From Poecilobothrus nobilitatus (taxonomy: Eukaryota; Arthropoda; Insecta; Diptera; Dolichopodidae), in contig OX352774.1 of assembly GCA_947095535.1 (NCBI GenBank), positions 111,603,996-111,667,995 on the forward strand: a stretch of DNA of 64,000 nucleotides, given 5' to 3'. A program made the translations under genes and the position numbers. Below the pieces are notes generated by a model, which was not told where the DNA came from, ran no database searches, and was given only the letters and a program-made list of their open reading frames with translations. Of the stretch, positions 12,062 through 23,762 are shown one piece after another; the first letter of the stretch is position 1; every line of letters begins with the position of its first letter.

Positions 12062-12958
12062 CAGGGTGTCCGAAACTCACGAAGAACGTCACGAAGAACG
12101 AAGGTGATAAGAAAGTTCATAACAAGCAAAAAATTGTTCTGGGGGTGGGGTATTTCTAACGGTTTCCGAGATAACGTCCTTCAAAGCAATTTCGTTAACT
12201 TTTTAAAAAAGTAACAATATCTTTGCCCCTGTACAACATAGAAGTTCGATAGAATGTCGATAGCTAGCTTTTATTTAACAATATGGAAAAAAATTTTTTT
12301 AACAAAATTTCAATTAAGCAAATGGTAATATTTAGATAATTATGTATCTTAAAAACGGCAAAACATATGAGAAAAATGTCATAACTTCAATTGAAGCTGA
12401 GGAATTAGGGATTTTAAAAATAAAATAAAATTGGTACATTCATAAATAACGGATTTTTTTATGGAAAAATTGATGTTATATTATAAAAACATTACAAAAT
12501 TCCAATATTTTTTAAAATTTAAAGCTTGTAACTTTTCAACTATAAAAGTCAGATAAAAGTTGGGTTTTTATGAAAGTAAATACATACACATAGCTTCAGC
12601 TAACTATCGACTCTTAAAAGAATATTCTATGTTGTATAGGAGTGTAGAAATTTTTACTTTTGTGTAAGAAGTTAACCCAATTATTTTGAAGGCCGTTATC
12701 TTGAAAACCATTAAAAATAGACTCCCCACTCCAGAGCATTTTTTGGTAGTATTTTTGGTAACTATCGACACTTAAACGAATATTCTATGTTGTATAGGAG
12801 TGAAGAAATTTTTACTTTTGTGTAAGAAGTTAACCCAATTATTTTGAAGGCCGTTATCTTGAAAACCATTAAAAATAGACTTAAAAATAGATAGTTTGTT
12901 ATGAACTTCCCTATTTTCCTTTCTCATTCTTCGTGTCCTTTGAATTTCGGACACCCTG
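12062..12958. mobile_element. inverted-repeat DNA element (CAGGGTGTCCGAAA ends)
   Basis: A perfect 14-bp terminal inverted repeat: CAGGGTGTCCGAAA at 12062 and TTTCGGACACCCTG ending at 12958. The similarity between arms continues inward in order for more than 200 bp (ACGAAGAA, AAGTTCATAACAA, GATAACG.CCTTCAAA, GTTAACTT, TACAACATAGAA, TCGATAG), so this is a long-inverted-repeat element. The right arm contains an internal duplication. No convincing target duplication was found in the flanks and no transposase is encoded. The superfamily is not assigned. Confidence 0.8.
12600..12885. repeat. 160-bp tandem duplication inside the right arm of the 12062 element
   Basis: The segment from TAACTATCGACTCTTAAAAG to AACCATTAAAAATAGAC occurs at about 12600-12722 and again at about 12761-12883 with few differences, separated by ACTCCCCACTCCAGAGCATT. 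The period is about 160 bp. The copies are nearly identical, so the duplication is much younger than the divergence of the two element arms. Confidence 0.85.
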
Positions 12959-13657
12959 TTCTCGTATATGCACCGGTCAATCGCTCCCTAAATAATATAT
13001 CGCAATGTTTTATTACACATATCGCAAATAAAGGGTAGGTAATCAAACATATTGTATAGAAGTGTACTAATAAATTAATATTATATCATATTAATATAGG
13101 ATAAAAAAGAACGGATGGAAGAATTTTCATACTACCACAGACAATTATACTATTTCCTGTAAAATTATTTATTTTTATAAAATTTTGGAAAATGTGGGTG
13201 CAGTAACCCCTAACAAGCAAATACATATTATGTCAATTTTCTTATAAAAAACGAACTAAATATTTAAATTTTGGTCGGATAAAATTAATTTTTTTTAATT
13301 CAACTATTATTTCCATTATTTATCTACTAAGTAAAAATTCACCAGAAGAAGTTTTTGTATCACTTTTTTTAAAGGTCAAACTTGAGGGTTAAACAATTGA
13401 TAATTATAATAAATAAATGTTGTGATATTTAAAATTATCTAAAATTTTTAGAATTGTTGAATTGCATTCTATAATAACCTTCTAATATTATATATTATAA
13501 TGAGTTTTTAATACATATGTACATAATATTATAATCTATTTATTATCAGCTTTATATAATTGAAATCTTATTTTGTGTATGATTATTTAAAATTCTAATT
13601 ATCCATTTTAATTTTTAACTTGAATATTGTATTTAACTTATAATGATTATATTACCT

Positions 13658-13688
<31 letters not shown>

Positions 13689-13755
13689 CCTTGATTTATT
13701 ACAATTAAATTAACAAGATGAATATTATCATATTATAATTAACAATTAATTAACT
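12959..13755. other. AT-rich DNA with a (TA)n microsatellite
   Basis: A run of about 12 TA units lies at about 13663-13688. Otherwise nothing was recognised between the inverted-repeat element and the next family A element. Confidence 0.6.
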
Positions 13756-14426
13756 AAAAACAAGGAAGAGTGTAATAGAGTAGATTGTCTAAACGCTGGG
13801 ATATACTTATGAACATAAAATATGCTGTTTCCATAAAACTTGATAATCATTTATAAAATTTAAGATGTTTTACTTAATTAAATACCAAGATATATTTATG
13901 TAAATTTTGGAGTTGTATGACAGCTATTACATTTAACAGAATTTATTGCCATTAGATTTTATCATCTTTTTTTTTATTTCAAATGCTTAGCTTAATTAAG
14001 TTCTAAGATAAGCAAGCTACCAGATCCTGTTGGATTAGAGCAACCAAACATCATAGAAGTTATTGCGATTAGAAAATTTCAGATCCCTAGCTTTAATTGT
14101 TACTCAGTTATTTAAATTTATTATAAAGAAAAAAGTAGTATTGCAGCTACTCGAACCAGCCCACCGAAATTGCACGATTTAAATAGAGAAACTAACAATT
14201 TTACAAAAGTGAAAAAGCTTTAGAATTCAGAAATTCAGCTCCTTTATTTTTTGAGTTATCGTGCGAACGGACGGACAGGCGGATAGGCGTTGATGATTTA
14301 AGTAACACAGAATTTAATTTGATCTGCTCTAAATACTTGAGCTTATATCTAGATCGACTCCTTTAAAGTGTCATGAACGTAATCACAAATTTGTTATACC
14401 AGTGAACATACGCTCATACGGGTATA
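13756..14426 (+). mobile_element. family A Helentron-like element
   Basis: The 5' end reads AAAAACAAGGAAGAGTGTAA. The subterminal repeat is degraded (GGGATATACTTATGAACA). Near the 3' end lie GAGTTATCGTGCGAACGGAC and a short GGACAGGCGG run. It closes with a hairpin around GTGAACATACGCTCATACGG and GTATA. The whole body is non-coding and aligns in order with the larger copy at 20574-22228. Confidence 0.65.
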
Positions 14427-15052
14427 CAAAATCTAAAGTATGGCAATGAAAAATCATTATTATGATTGTTAATTTTTTCATCTCATTTTTTTTTAAAAGT
14501 ATTTCATTTAATGTTAATTTAAAGTTCATTTTTTCTCATTAAATATTAATTTATGTCAAATAATTAATTAAAAATCCTTTTGTTGGTAATTTTGATAAAA
14601 TTTTTTTCGTTTCAATATTCCGAGTGGTAAGATATGTGCTTAAAAATCTTTCATTTGTATTTATTTTTAAAATGAAAGGAAATTAATTTTAAGTATACAA
14701 TTTTTTAGATATGGAAATCTTTAATTTAATAAATCAAATGTTAAAATTAAATTTGGTTAATGGTAAATCTAATTAACAAATATCTAAATAAAGTATACAT
14801 TAATTTTTAAATTTTGTTCTATTAATAAATTTTCATATAAAATATTGTAAATTATTTTATGACACGTTAATAAACTGTGTATCAGTTTAAAATAAGTTAA
14901 TTAGATATGATGGAAATATATATACATATATGGATATTCACTTATATGTGATACGAGTATTAACCCTTATTAAATTCTTGTTGTATTCAACATTCGAAAA
15001 TTTAATTACTGATGATTTTATTTTATTATTGTACTCGTATGAAATATGTTCA
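14427..15052. other. unassigned AT-rich DNA
   Basis: Separates two oppositely oriented family A copies. Just before the next copy, GTACTCGTATGAAATATGTT repeats its hairpin wording, perhaps an extra terminal hairpin. Nothing else was recognised. Confidence 0.45.
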
Positions 15053-15642
15053 TTACACCCGTATGAACTATATTCAAGAGTATAATTAATTTGCCATTAC
15101 GTTAGTGGCGCCTTAACGGAGTCAAGCTAGATATTTTTGATATAGCTAGATAGCTAGATACAGCATTATCAGCCACCGGGTTCGAATACCTGCCATACAA
15201 TTTTTCTTTTTAAATGTAAATAACTCAGTGTCTATTGAAGCTAGATATTGAAGCTATTTTAGTGAAGCTAGGTAATGAAACTGAAATTTAGTGAAGATGT
15301 GTCGAGTTATATGCTATTCATTTTTTTAAAGTTTGGTTAGTCTAGAGCAGCCGGTTCAGGATTCTTGCATCTCTTGGAACTTAATGAAGCTAGACGTCTG
15401 AAATCTTATAAATAATGATCAAATTTTAAGACAAGAATTTCTGTAAAACTTGGTCGAGGTGGTGCAACAGGTTCGGGTAGCTGGCATACAACTTCTCTTT
15501 TTAAATGAAAAGAGTCTACTTAAGCTAGATATCTGTAAAAAGATGTCAAAATGATCAAGTTTTATACAAACAGTATATATTACATTCATACGGGTATCTC
15601 AGAGTTGACGCAGTCTACTGTACTGCACTCTTCCTCGTTTTA
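15053..15642 (-). mobile_element. family A Helentron-like element
   Basis: The left end (3') is the hairpin ACACCCGTATGAACTATATT then CAAGAGTATAA. The right end (5') has CATACGGGTATCTCAGAGTT, then GCACTCTTCCTCGTTTTA, which is the complement of the AAAACGAGGAAGAGTGC start. The GTCY run is absent and the region next to the hairpin is partly deleted. The interior phrases about CTAGATATTGAAGCT and CATACAA(C/T)TTCTCTTTTTAA match other copies. Confidence 0.65.
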
Positions 15643-15876
15643 AAGTAAAAATCTATTTTTGCTTAATACATACATAATATATTAAAATTGCTAATAAGTA
15701 AATTTTTAATTAATGGTTTAGTAGCTAAGGTAATTAGATCTAAAATAAAAAAAAACAGTATTTACTCTTTTTTATCTTTTGCAACTTTCAGAAGATATTC
15801 ATGTGTATGTAAACATATTTCTTGTAGTTTTCTTAGCATTATATTAATGATTAAATAATAAGAGCTGCTAATGTTA

Positions 15877-16397
15877 GGAGCAGTAACAGAATGCCCGAGG
15901 AAATAAAGCCCATTAATTCAGAAAATCACATATGCATATATCTAAATATTCTGTAAAAGACTTATAATCCTGATTTTGAATTCAATTATATAATATATAG
16001 TATATAAGTCAAACAATGAGAAAAAAGTCTCATAGAACTTCTTCAAAGTGAGTGAGTCCCATGGAACTTCTTCATTAAAGTGAGTGAAAAGTCCCAATGA
16101 CTTCTGACCATGGGGCTTCTGACATGTTACCAAATAAAATCCAATCAAATGAAATACAAACTCATGATGGAAACCTTTGTGTGACTCAGTGCGCTTTAAT
16201 TCTTTTTCGAAATGGGCTTAAAGCCCACGATCTGGTTGAATTAAGACCCGTGGGCTTTAATTCATTTTTGAAAAGGATTTAAAGCCGACGGGCGTTAATT
16301 CCAAAAGTTTTGTAATTAGAATCAAAAGAAAGGAACCAAAAGTTTTGGAATTCAAGCCCCCGGTCTTTATTTCCTCGCGCGTTCTGTCACTGCACCT
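15877..16397. mobile_element. 521-bp inverted-repeat element with 8-bp target duplication
   Basis: The ends are inverted: AGGAGCAGTAACAGAATGCC and GAGGAAATAAAG at the left against CTTTATTTCCTCGCGCGTTC and TGTCACTGCACCT at the right (about 26 of 32 positions by eye). It is flanked by TAATGTTA at 15869-15876 and again at 16398-16405, a perfect 8-bp target duplication with one base of ambiguity at the junction. The interior has repeated AAAGCCC/GGGCTTTAATTC words and is less AT-rich than its surroundings. No transposase is present. The 8-bp duplication is compatible with hAT or P-type elements, but no superfamily is assigned. Confidence 0.8.
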
Positions 16398-16405
16398 TAA
16401 TGTTA

Positions 16406-17680
16406 GTATATAGTTAACTACAATTCAACCGAAGATTAACGCAACTCAAAAACTATATTAAAATTAAATACATATAACATTTCTGAAATATAAAGTTAAA
16501 TTTATATTAAGGAAAAGATTAGGAGATATATTTCAAACGGACTTACTGGCAGATACCAACTTATATACATTTGTTATACTTTTTAAATTATGCGAATTGA
16601 AATCTATAGCAATTAAGATATGAATCCCTTATGCTAAAAAATACTAATATTATATTGCTAGACTAATATTAACTATTGTATGTTCTAATGTTGGAACAAA
16701 CGAAACTTATGAGAACATTGTCTGTAAATGTGCAACTTCATTTTATTTTAGACAAAAATTGCGGAATATCTCAAAATATATAGGTATCTATAGAATTAAA
16801 AATATCACATTCCTCATTAGGTATACAATTGAACAAGGTTACTGAGAAAAAGAAAATTGTCAAAATCCCATTAGTCTGAGGTAGTTGGACAATAAGATCA
16901 AAACGAATTCACTAATAAGTAGTAGGAATATAAGGCAGATTAAATATTTTTTTAAACATATTTTATAAGAAAGTCTTATAAAAGGGCTATGAACTTATTT
17001 TTAATAAAATTTGTATTTGTAAAATAAAAATATTTATTTTTTCTTAGGATACTATTACAACTTTATTTACTTTTAATTTTCTTCTTAATTTCTTAATTAA
17101 AATCAATAGTAACTATAAGTGTAACGTAAATAAAATTGTTTTTGTCCTTAAAGAATTTTTTCGAAAGGAAAAAACAAATAATCCTTGATTATCATAAAAA
17201 AAAAAAAAACAAATTAAAATAATTTATTGTAGCTGTGTAACAAGAAGTAAAAAATAATTTTATATTTAAAATAAAATATTATGAATTTTAATTTTCCAAA
17301 GATACGGAAATAGTTAAAATATGACAATTTAAGGTAATAAAAATATTTTCGAAATTGAAATTGATAGTAAACAAAATTCTCTAATACAGCATTCCCGAAA
17401 ATGCCACAACTTACGTTTTATTAATATTTAATTAAAAAATAAATTAAAATAAATTAATTTAATCAATATTATTTCCTAATGAGTTAAAACAAAAATTTTC
17501 CTTTAAAATAAAATTATAGAAAAATATTTATGCAAATTTTAGAATTTCAATGTATTATGACGATTTGCTGGGGTTGATCCGGATACAAAGTTTTCGGACC
17601 GAAAGAATTAAACTATTACCTATTATACCTATTATACCTATTATAAATAAATTCTAATATTAGGAAGTACAATAATTTTT
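16406..17680. other. unassigned AT-rich DNA
   Basis: An A run of about 13 lies near 17198, and three copies of CTATTATAC(C) sit near 17620-17645. No gene or element ends were recognised. Confidence 0.5.
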
Positions 17681-18041
17681 ATAGCCGTATGAACATAATA
17701 TTATGTTAAATTTTTTTTACACCCCTTTTGAAAAATTGTTAGTTTCACAATTTAAATCTAGAAAGTATGGCCGCCAGATTCTAGTAGTAGAAATACAACT
17801 TCTTTCATTATATGTGAATAACTCAGTGTCTAAGTTAGGTAGATATTTGAAATTATCTAGAAAGATGTTAAATTATATAGCATTTATATCCCCATAACTT
17901 GGTACTTAATAAAGTTGGACATCTGAAATTTTCTAAAAAATACTCAAGTTTAATGGAAACAGCAAATTATGTTATGTTCATATGGGTATTCCAGAGTTGA
18001 CACCACAATCTACTATACTATAGTATACTCTTTCTCGTTAT
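17681..18041 (-). mobile_element. family A fragment, internally deleted
   Basis: The left end retains half of the hairpin (AGCCGTATGAACATAATATT). The right end keeps CATATGGGTATTCCAGAGTT and a degraded CACTCTTTCTCGTTATA. The middle retains ATACAACTTCTTTCATTATA but lacks the GTCY run, at 360 bp against about 1.65 kb for the longest copy. Confidence 0.6.
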
Positions 18042-19342
18042 ACTTTAACTAAAGATTTTTTTTATTTCAATTGAAGACATTTTTACTTTAAGTGAATTTT
18101 TTTTTATTTAAAGTTAAAATTAAAAACTTAAATGAAAATTTATTATTTTAAGTGAAAAGTTTAAATAGAAAACTAAATATAGTATATGTACATATGTATG
18201 TACATATATGCACGTATGTATATCCATATATACAAATATTAGATATACAAATATTAGATACATAAATATCAGATCCAAATATGTGTATTATATAAATTAA
18301 ATATATATATATTAAATATTTATGTAATTGAAGTAAAGATTCTTCATTTAAATGTAAAAATTTCTTCACTTTAAGTAAAAAATATCCACTTAAAATAAAA
18401 AAGTCCTCAGTTAAAGTAAAAAAAGTATATCATATTATGGCGACTACGTTTCGATTAGATCATATAGTTCCATTTTACAAAGAAAATTATGTTGTAAAGT
18501 TTAAAATACAAAAAAGTAGAAGATCGCCAATTTAAAAATGTCCTAATGAGAAAGTTTCACTGCTCTTTTACCTTGCTAATTAGAAATTTATTTAATATAT
18601 CCATTATAGTTGGGAGGTAACAATATTTTGAATTTTTAAATATTTTTTCGAATAGTATCGGTATAAATTGTAATAAATTGACAAATTCTCCACTTTATGT
18701 TAATTTATAAAAAGAAAAAAACTTTTTAAATTAATTTTAAATTAATGTCCTTCTTAAAAAGGAATTAGAATTTTTTCAATTAAAAAATAAATTTTGGAAC
18801 AACTGTCACCTTTATTGATTTCATTGTTTCGAAAATATTCCAAATTAATAAGAGAAAAATGAGAAAATATTACATAATTTTTTTATTCCTAATTAATTGT
18901 TTTTTTTTTTAAACCATTAAAAGTTTATAAATAATATTTTTTTACAAATTTTCGTTTTTTTTTCCTACATTTCATTGACTAACCAGCTTTGATGATTTAA
19001 AAAAGAATGAGCGAACTGTTTTTTTCCATAATGTATAAAAAATAGAATTTCTTCTTTAAAATTGTCATCCTGAGACCCAATAAAAACCCTGAACATGGAA
19101 GTTTACTACAAACATAAGTAGCTGAATTGAATTTTTTGTTTGAAAATGATCAAGCTCCTTTTATTTCTATGCCTATTCTGATCTAAAAATTATGAAAGTT
19201 AATTATGAGAAAGCAAAATGAAAATGAAATTGAATTGGTTATATACAATGTATATCTCCACTATTTTCTTGTTGACAGATACAAGTAATTTTTTGAAAAA
19301 GAAAAACTTTTAAGAGCGCGATATTCTTTTTTTTTGCTATTA
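18042..19342. other. AT-rich DNA with TACATATGTA-type microsatellite
   Basis: 18175-18330 is an irregular alternating AT/GT tract (ATGTACATATGTATGTACAT and similar), with AAATATTAGATA repeated twice near 18235-18262. No coding potential was recognised. Confidence 0.6.
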
Positions 19343-19567
19343 TTATTCAGCGAGGGAACATAGATCATCCATCTGTCATCTTCATCTCAAACGGCTTCTT
19401 GTTACTGTTTTCAAATTTTTCTATGTGTAATTGCATTGGCTTAGTTCAGCTATTCCGATGCGACTCCTTGTTTTATTTGAACATCCCTGAAATATCAGAA
19501 ATATCAGTTATGTTGTTTTGATTCCTTTTTAAAGTGTGGCGTATCCATCTCAATTTTTTGTTCTTAG
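19343..19567 (-). pseudogene. C-terminal remnant of a non-LTR retrotransposon ORF2
   Basis: On the minus strand the sequence reads AKNKKLRWIRHTLKRNQNN, then a degraded stretch with 'NKTRSR', and after frameshifts ends QMDDLCSLAE with a TAA stop at 19343-19345. This is the same W-I-x-H-x-L-x-R...DLCSxxE tail as the better preserved fragment at 4993-5207. The conserved ALEWN and GRPxNTW blocks are nearly erased. It is old debris without a recognisable target duplication. The two tails have the same order of motifs, so they probably come from one LINE family. Confidence 0.5.
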
Positions 19568-20573
19568 CTATATTGGTGTAGGTTCCACTCCCGTGAAATT
19601 TCACAAATTTTCGTTACTTATTCTTGTAGGCCAGAACGTGGATACAAATGTATGAAAATCTGAAATTCTATATTGCTAACTTCCCGCGGTACAAACCTTT
19701 ACACAAAAATATTTTTATGTTCACCAATATATTATTTTAAACTATAATAAACTGAAACTTCTATTTATCCAACGAAGATAAAAAATACGATAACTCAAAA
19801 ATATTTAGGTCAATAAAATTCAAACCACATACGGTGTCTCATTTGATGGAAACATTTTTCTGCTTCCGTCATATCTTGGAATGGGTTCGATAACCAGAAA
19901 TAATTGACCAAAATACAATAATACAAAAATGTTTTAAATTGGTTCAGTAAGATATTTGAAAGATCAGCGTAAAATCCATTCATGCTTCATTAAAATTTAA
20001 ACATATTTTTATCATCATATAATATAAGTATAAGAGAAAATAAAGGTTTTTATCATCATATAATATGAGTGGCAGAGAAATACATAAAAAAAAAAAACAT
20101 ATTGTTATGATTTTTGTATTTTTTTTGTTTAAAATGTTAAAAATGACATTTTGTATAATATAATTATAGATAATTATCGAAACGTTAACATGACATTCTG
20201 ATTCCTTGTATTTTCAATTACATGACCTTACAATATGTCATTTTTCAACAATTTCATGAATCATGAATCTACTATCAAACATACGGCGTACAAGTGCGTA
20301 GCAGAGACGTGACGAGAAATTTTTCTGTGTGAATTTATTTATATTTGGCTAAAAGGACTGACATAAAAATCGGTTTATTTTTTGTAGTCTTAACAAAATC
20401 AAAAATAACGGTTATTTTCAACATATAGATGATATTTAAGATAACAAAAGATAATTTCGAAAGTACTTTAATCTATACTGAAAGAAAGAATCGAAAAAAG
20501 GGGTTTTTAAAATACAAATAATTATAATACAAATAATAATACGAACAGAATCAACCAAAAAATAAAAAAAAAT
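19568..20573. other. unassigned AT-rich DNA
   Basis: A direct repeat of about 22 bp (TTTTATCATCATATAATATA or ATATGA) occurs near 20005 and 20048. A GC-richer patch at 20280-20315 is unexplained. Confidence 0.5.
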
Positions 20574-22228
20574 AAAACGAGGAAGAGTGCAGTAGAGTAG
20601 ACTGTGTCAACTCTGGGATACCCGTATGAACGTAATATATCCTGTTTCTATAAAACTTGATCATCTTTTAAAAACATTCAGAGTTTTAGTACCGAACTAC
20701 AGAGATATATTTATGTAAATTGTGGAGTTGTATGATAGCTACCCGAATCTATTGCGCCTAGCTTCATTAAGTTCCAAGAAATGCAAAAAGCCTGAACCGG
20801 CTGCTTTAGACCATTCAAATTTTACAAAAGTTTTTGGCATGCAACTCGACACTTCTTCACTAAATTTCAGATAGCTAGCTTCAATAGACACTGAGTTATT
20901 TTCATTTAAAAAGAGAAGTTGTATGGCAACTATCCGAACCTGTCATATCATCACAACAAAATTTTACAGAAGTTGTTGCCATAAAACTCGATCATCATTT
21001 GCAAAATTTCAGATACCTAGATTGAATAGACACTGGGTTATTTCCATTTAAAGAAAGAAGTTGTATGGCAGCTACTCGAACCCGGCGGCCGAAAATGCTG
21101 GAGTTAAATAGCAAAACTAACAATTTTGTAAAAGTGACGTAAAAAAAATTGCAGCCTCCTAACTCCTTTATATTTTGAGTTATCGTGCGGACGGACACTG
21201 AGTTCTTTCATTTAAAAAGAGATTTTGTATGGCAGCTACCCGAACCCGTCACACCACCACAACCAAATTTTGCAAAAGTTGTTGCCGTAAAACTTGATCA
21301 TCATTCGCAAAATTTCAGATACCTAGATTGAACAGACACTGGGTTATTTCTATTTAAAGAAAGAAGTTGTATGGCAGCTACTCGAACCCGGCGGCCGAAA
21401 ATGCTGGAGTTAAATAGCAAAACTAACAATTTTGCAAGAGTGACGTAAAAAAAATTTCAGCCTCCTAGCTCCTTTATTTTTTGAGTTATCGTGCGGACGG
21501 ACACTGAGTTCTTTTCATTTAAAAAGAGATTTTGTATGGCAGCTACCCGAACCCGTCACACCAGCACAACCAAATTTTGTAGAAGTTGTTGCCATAAAAC
21601 TTGATCATCATTTGCAAAATTTCAGACGCCTAGCTTCATTAGGTTCCAAGAGGTGCAAGAAGTCTGAACCGGCTGTTCTAGACCAACCAAATTTTACAAA
21701 AGTTGTTGGCATGTAACTCGACACCTCTTTACTAAATTTCAGATTCCTAGCTTCAATAAACACTGAGTTATTCTCATTTAAACGGAGAAGTTGTATGGTA
21801 GCTACCCGAACCCGCTGCACCAGCACAACCAAATTTTACAGAAGTTGTTGCCATAAAACTTGATCATCATTTGCAAAATTTCAGAAACCTAGCTTGAATA
21901 GATACTGAGTTATTTCTATATAAAGATAGAAGTTGTATGGCAGCTACTCGAACCCGCCGACCGAAAATGTTGGATTTAAATAGCAAAACTAACAATTTTG
22001 CAAAAGTCACGTAAAAAAAATTTCAGCCCCCTAGCTCCTTTATTTTTTGAGTTATCGTGCGGACGGACGGACGGACGGACGGACGGACGTACATGGCTTA
22101 ATCGACTCAGAATTCGATTCTGAGCCGATCCATACCTTTGACACTATATCTAGCTCGACTCCTTTAAGGTGTCACAAACGTAATGGCAAATTTATTATAC
22201 CCTTGAACATAGTTCATACGGGTATAAA
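20574..22228 (+). mobile_element. family A Helentron-like element, longest copy
   Basis: This copy shows the family layout best. The 5' end is AAAACGAGGAAGAGTGCAGT. The subterminal repeat GGGATACCCGTATGAACG lies about 45 bp in. The long body has repeated GTATGGCAGCTACCCGAACC and AAATTTCAGATACCTAG phrases. Near the 3' end are GAGTTATCGTGCGGACGGAC, with about seven GGAC units, and TCAGAATTCGATTCTGAGCC. The terminal hairpin is TATACCCTTGAACATAGTTC followed by ATACGGGTATA, and its outer arm is the complement of the 5' subterminal repeat. No protein is encoded. Internal tandem duplication accounts for its size. Confidence 0.75.
20977..21588 (+). repeat. 306-bp tandem duplication within the family A element
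   Basis: The phrase TTGTATGGCAGCTACTCGAA followed by CCCGGCGGCCGAAAATGC occurs at 21061 and 21367, a 306-bp period, and the units are nearly identical on both sides. Each unit contains GAGTTATCGTGCGGACGGAC, which is normally found once near the 3' end of the element. The duplication therefore copied the 3'-end zone into the body. A third, more diverged version begins at about 21840. Confidence 0.85.
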
Positions 22229-22656
22229 AATTTACTTATGATAATATTGTTGCCACTTTGGCGCTTGTGGTATTTTTTTGTTTATTATTGTATGGTTTGA
22301 ATTCAGAACGCACTCAACCAACTTAATGTATAAACGTATCGTTCCTGATATGTTATATAAATCTTAATTTATTATGATATGCGTAATATATTAATGAAAT
22401 ATCATTAATATTGATTATAAAATTAATTAAATAAAACTTAAATCATGTTCGACGAAATTTTTAAAAAGAGAAAATGAAAATTTATGTATTCAATAATAAT
22501 GTCACAAAACAATATTTATGTTTCGGTAAAATGTTGTATGTTAACATACACAGATGGTTATTGAATGAATTGAATGAATTGTTGGTAATGAAAATTTTTA
22601 TGTAAGAAAATTTCATGATTGACATTACATAAATAAATAAAAATATTATATAAGGA
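22229..22656. other. unassigned AT-rich DNA
   Basis: Contains GAATGAATTGAATGAATTG near 22562. No element or gene was recognised between family A and the foldback element. Confidence 0.5.
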
Positions 22657-22665
22657 ATTATAAGT

Positions 22666-22875
22666 GGGTTACTATTACAAAACTGCATTTCACTTCACTG
22701 TATATCACTTGCCTGTATAATTTCACTGTATTTAATTTGACTGTATTTCATTTGCAACCAACTTTAAAACCCCTTTAATTATATGTTTAAAATTCAGTCA
22801 AATGAAACACAGTCAAATTAAAAACAGTCTAATGAAATAGGGCATATGAGAAACACTGGCATATAGCACGGTCCC
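22666..22875. mobile_element. foldback element with perfect 9-bp target duplication
   Basis: Flanked by ATTATAAGT at 22657-22665 and 22876-22884, a perfect 9-bp duplication. The ends are GGGTTACTATTAC at the left and GCACGGTCCC at the right. Inside are short imperfect 15-bp repeats in inverted arrangement: TTGACTGTATTTCATT-type units on the left and AGTCAAATGAAACAC-type units on the right, separated by about 45 bp. Known: Foldback (FB) elements of Drosophila have inverted arms of short tandem repeats and make 9-bp duplications. At 210 bp it is non-coding and must rely on a transposase supplied elsewhere. Confidence 0.85.
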
Positions 22876-22884
22876 ATTATAAGT

Positions 22885-23750
22885 TTTTTTAAATTATTAT
22901 TACAAAGGGTTTTACAGAAATTCTTTCGATTATTTTTTATACCTCGCAGATGATGTTCATAGAATTTTATTTCAGAATATGGCTAATCGAAAGGTCCATG
23001 CTTACTAAAGAGTTTAGAAGTGTTGAAGGACGAAACACTAGCTATAAAAAAATATATAAGAAATATTTTAAATTTAATTGACAGAAATTGTATTAATTGC
23101 ACCACAAATACTATTTTTCCAAATATGTAATTGCATAATTAAATAAATTTGTTTAAAAATAAGTAAATTGATCAATTTAAAATTTTTAGATATGTACTCA
23201 TTTTGCAGATATGTACTCATATGTACTCGGCGCGTATAGTTATTCTATGAGTTCACTAGATAATGGCACTTTATGATGACATTATTTTGAATTTTTGAAT
23301 AATTGTAGGAATATTTTAAAGCTTCTTTTATTTTGTTACAAATTTTTGATTCAAAATATATAAGGGGCATTTGTTGCCAAAATTAAAAAAGAAATTGAAA
23401 TTCTTTTCTGGTACGAATTTCACAAATGTGGAACCACGTTTCGTCGCAAGTGTTCTGTAAAATTAGGGATGTTTATAGTATCAACTTAACAAAAACGGTA
23501 ACATTTTCATCTTATTGCTATACACCTTCACCCAATTTTTATTTCTGAACAGAATTTTCTATTTCCCAAAAAATACAGTAAAACTAATATTGCCCCTTAG
23601 TTATAGCCTATCGTATAGCTAGAAGGGAAAGTGATTGTTATTGGATTAAACCGCCATATCAGGAAATCGTACTCGTTCCGCTTCCTTATAGCGTCTTTCT
23701 ATGATTTTTACCTACCCTTATAAAAATAAAAATATTATAAATAGTATGTT
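22885..23750. other. unassigned AT-rich DNA
   Basis: GATATGTACTCAT recurs around 23195-23225. A less AT-rich patch at 23625-23700 (AACCGCCATATCAGG, CGTTCCGCTTCC) has no recognised identity. Confidence 0.45.
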
Positions 23751-23762
23751 AAATGTGAGCAA

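Noticed and set aside
19370..19490. Possible host exon in a less AT-rich patch
   Set aside because: On the minus strand it aligns with the order of motifs in a LINE ORF2 tail, so it is reported as a LINE remnant.
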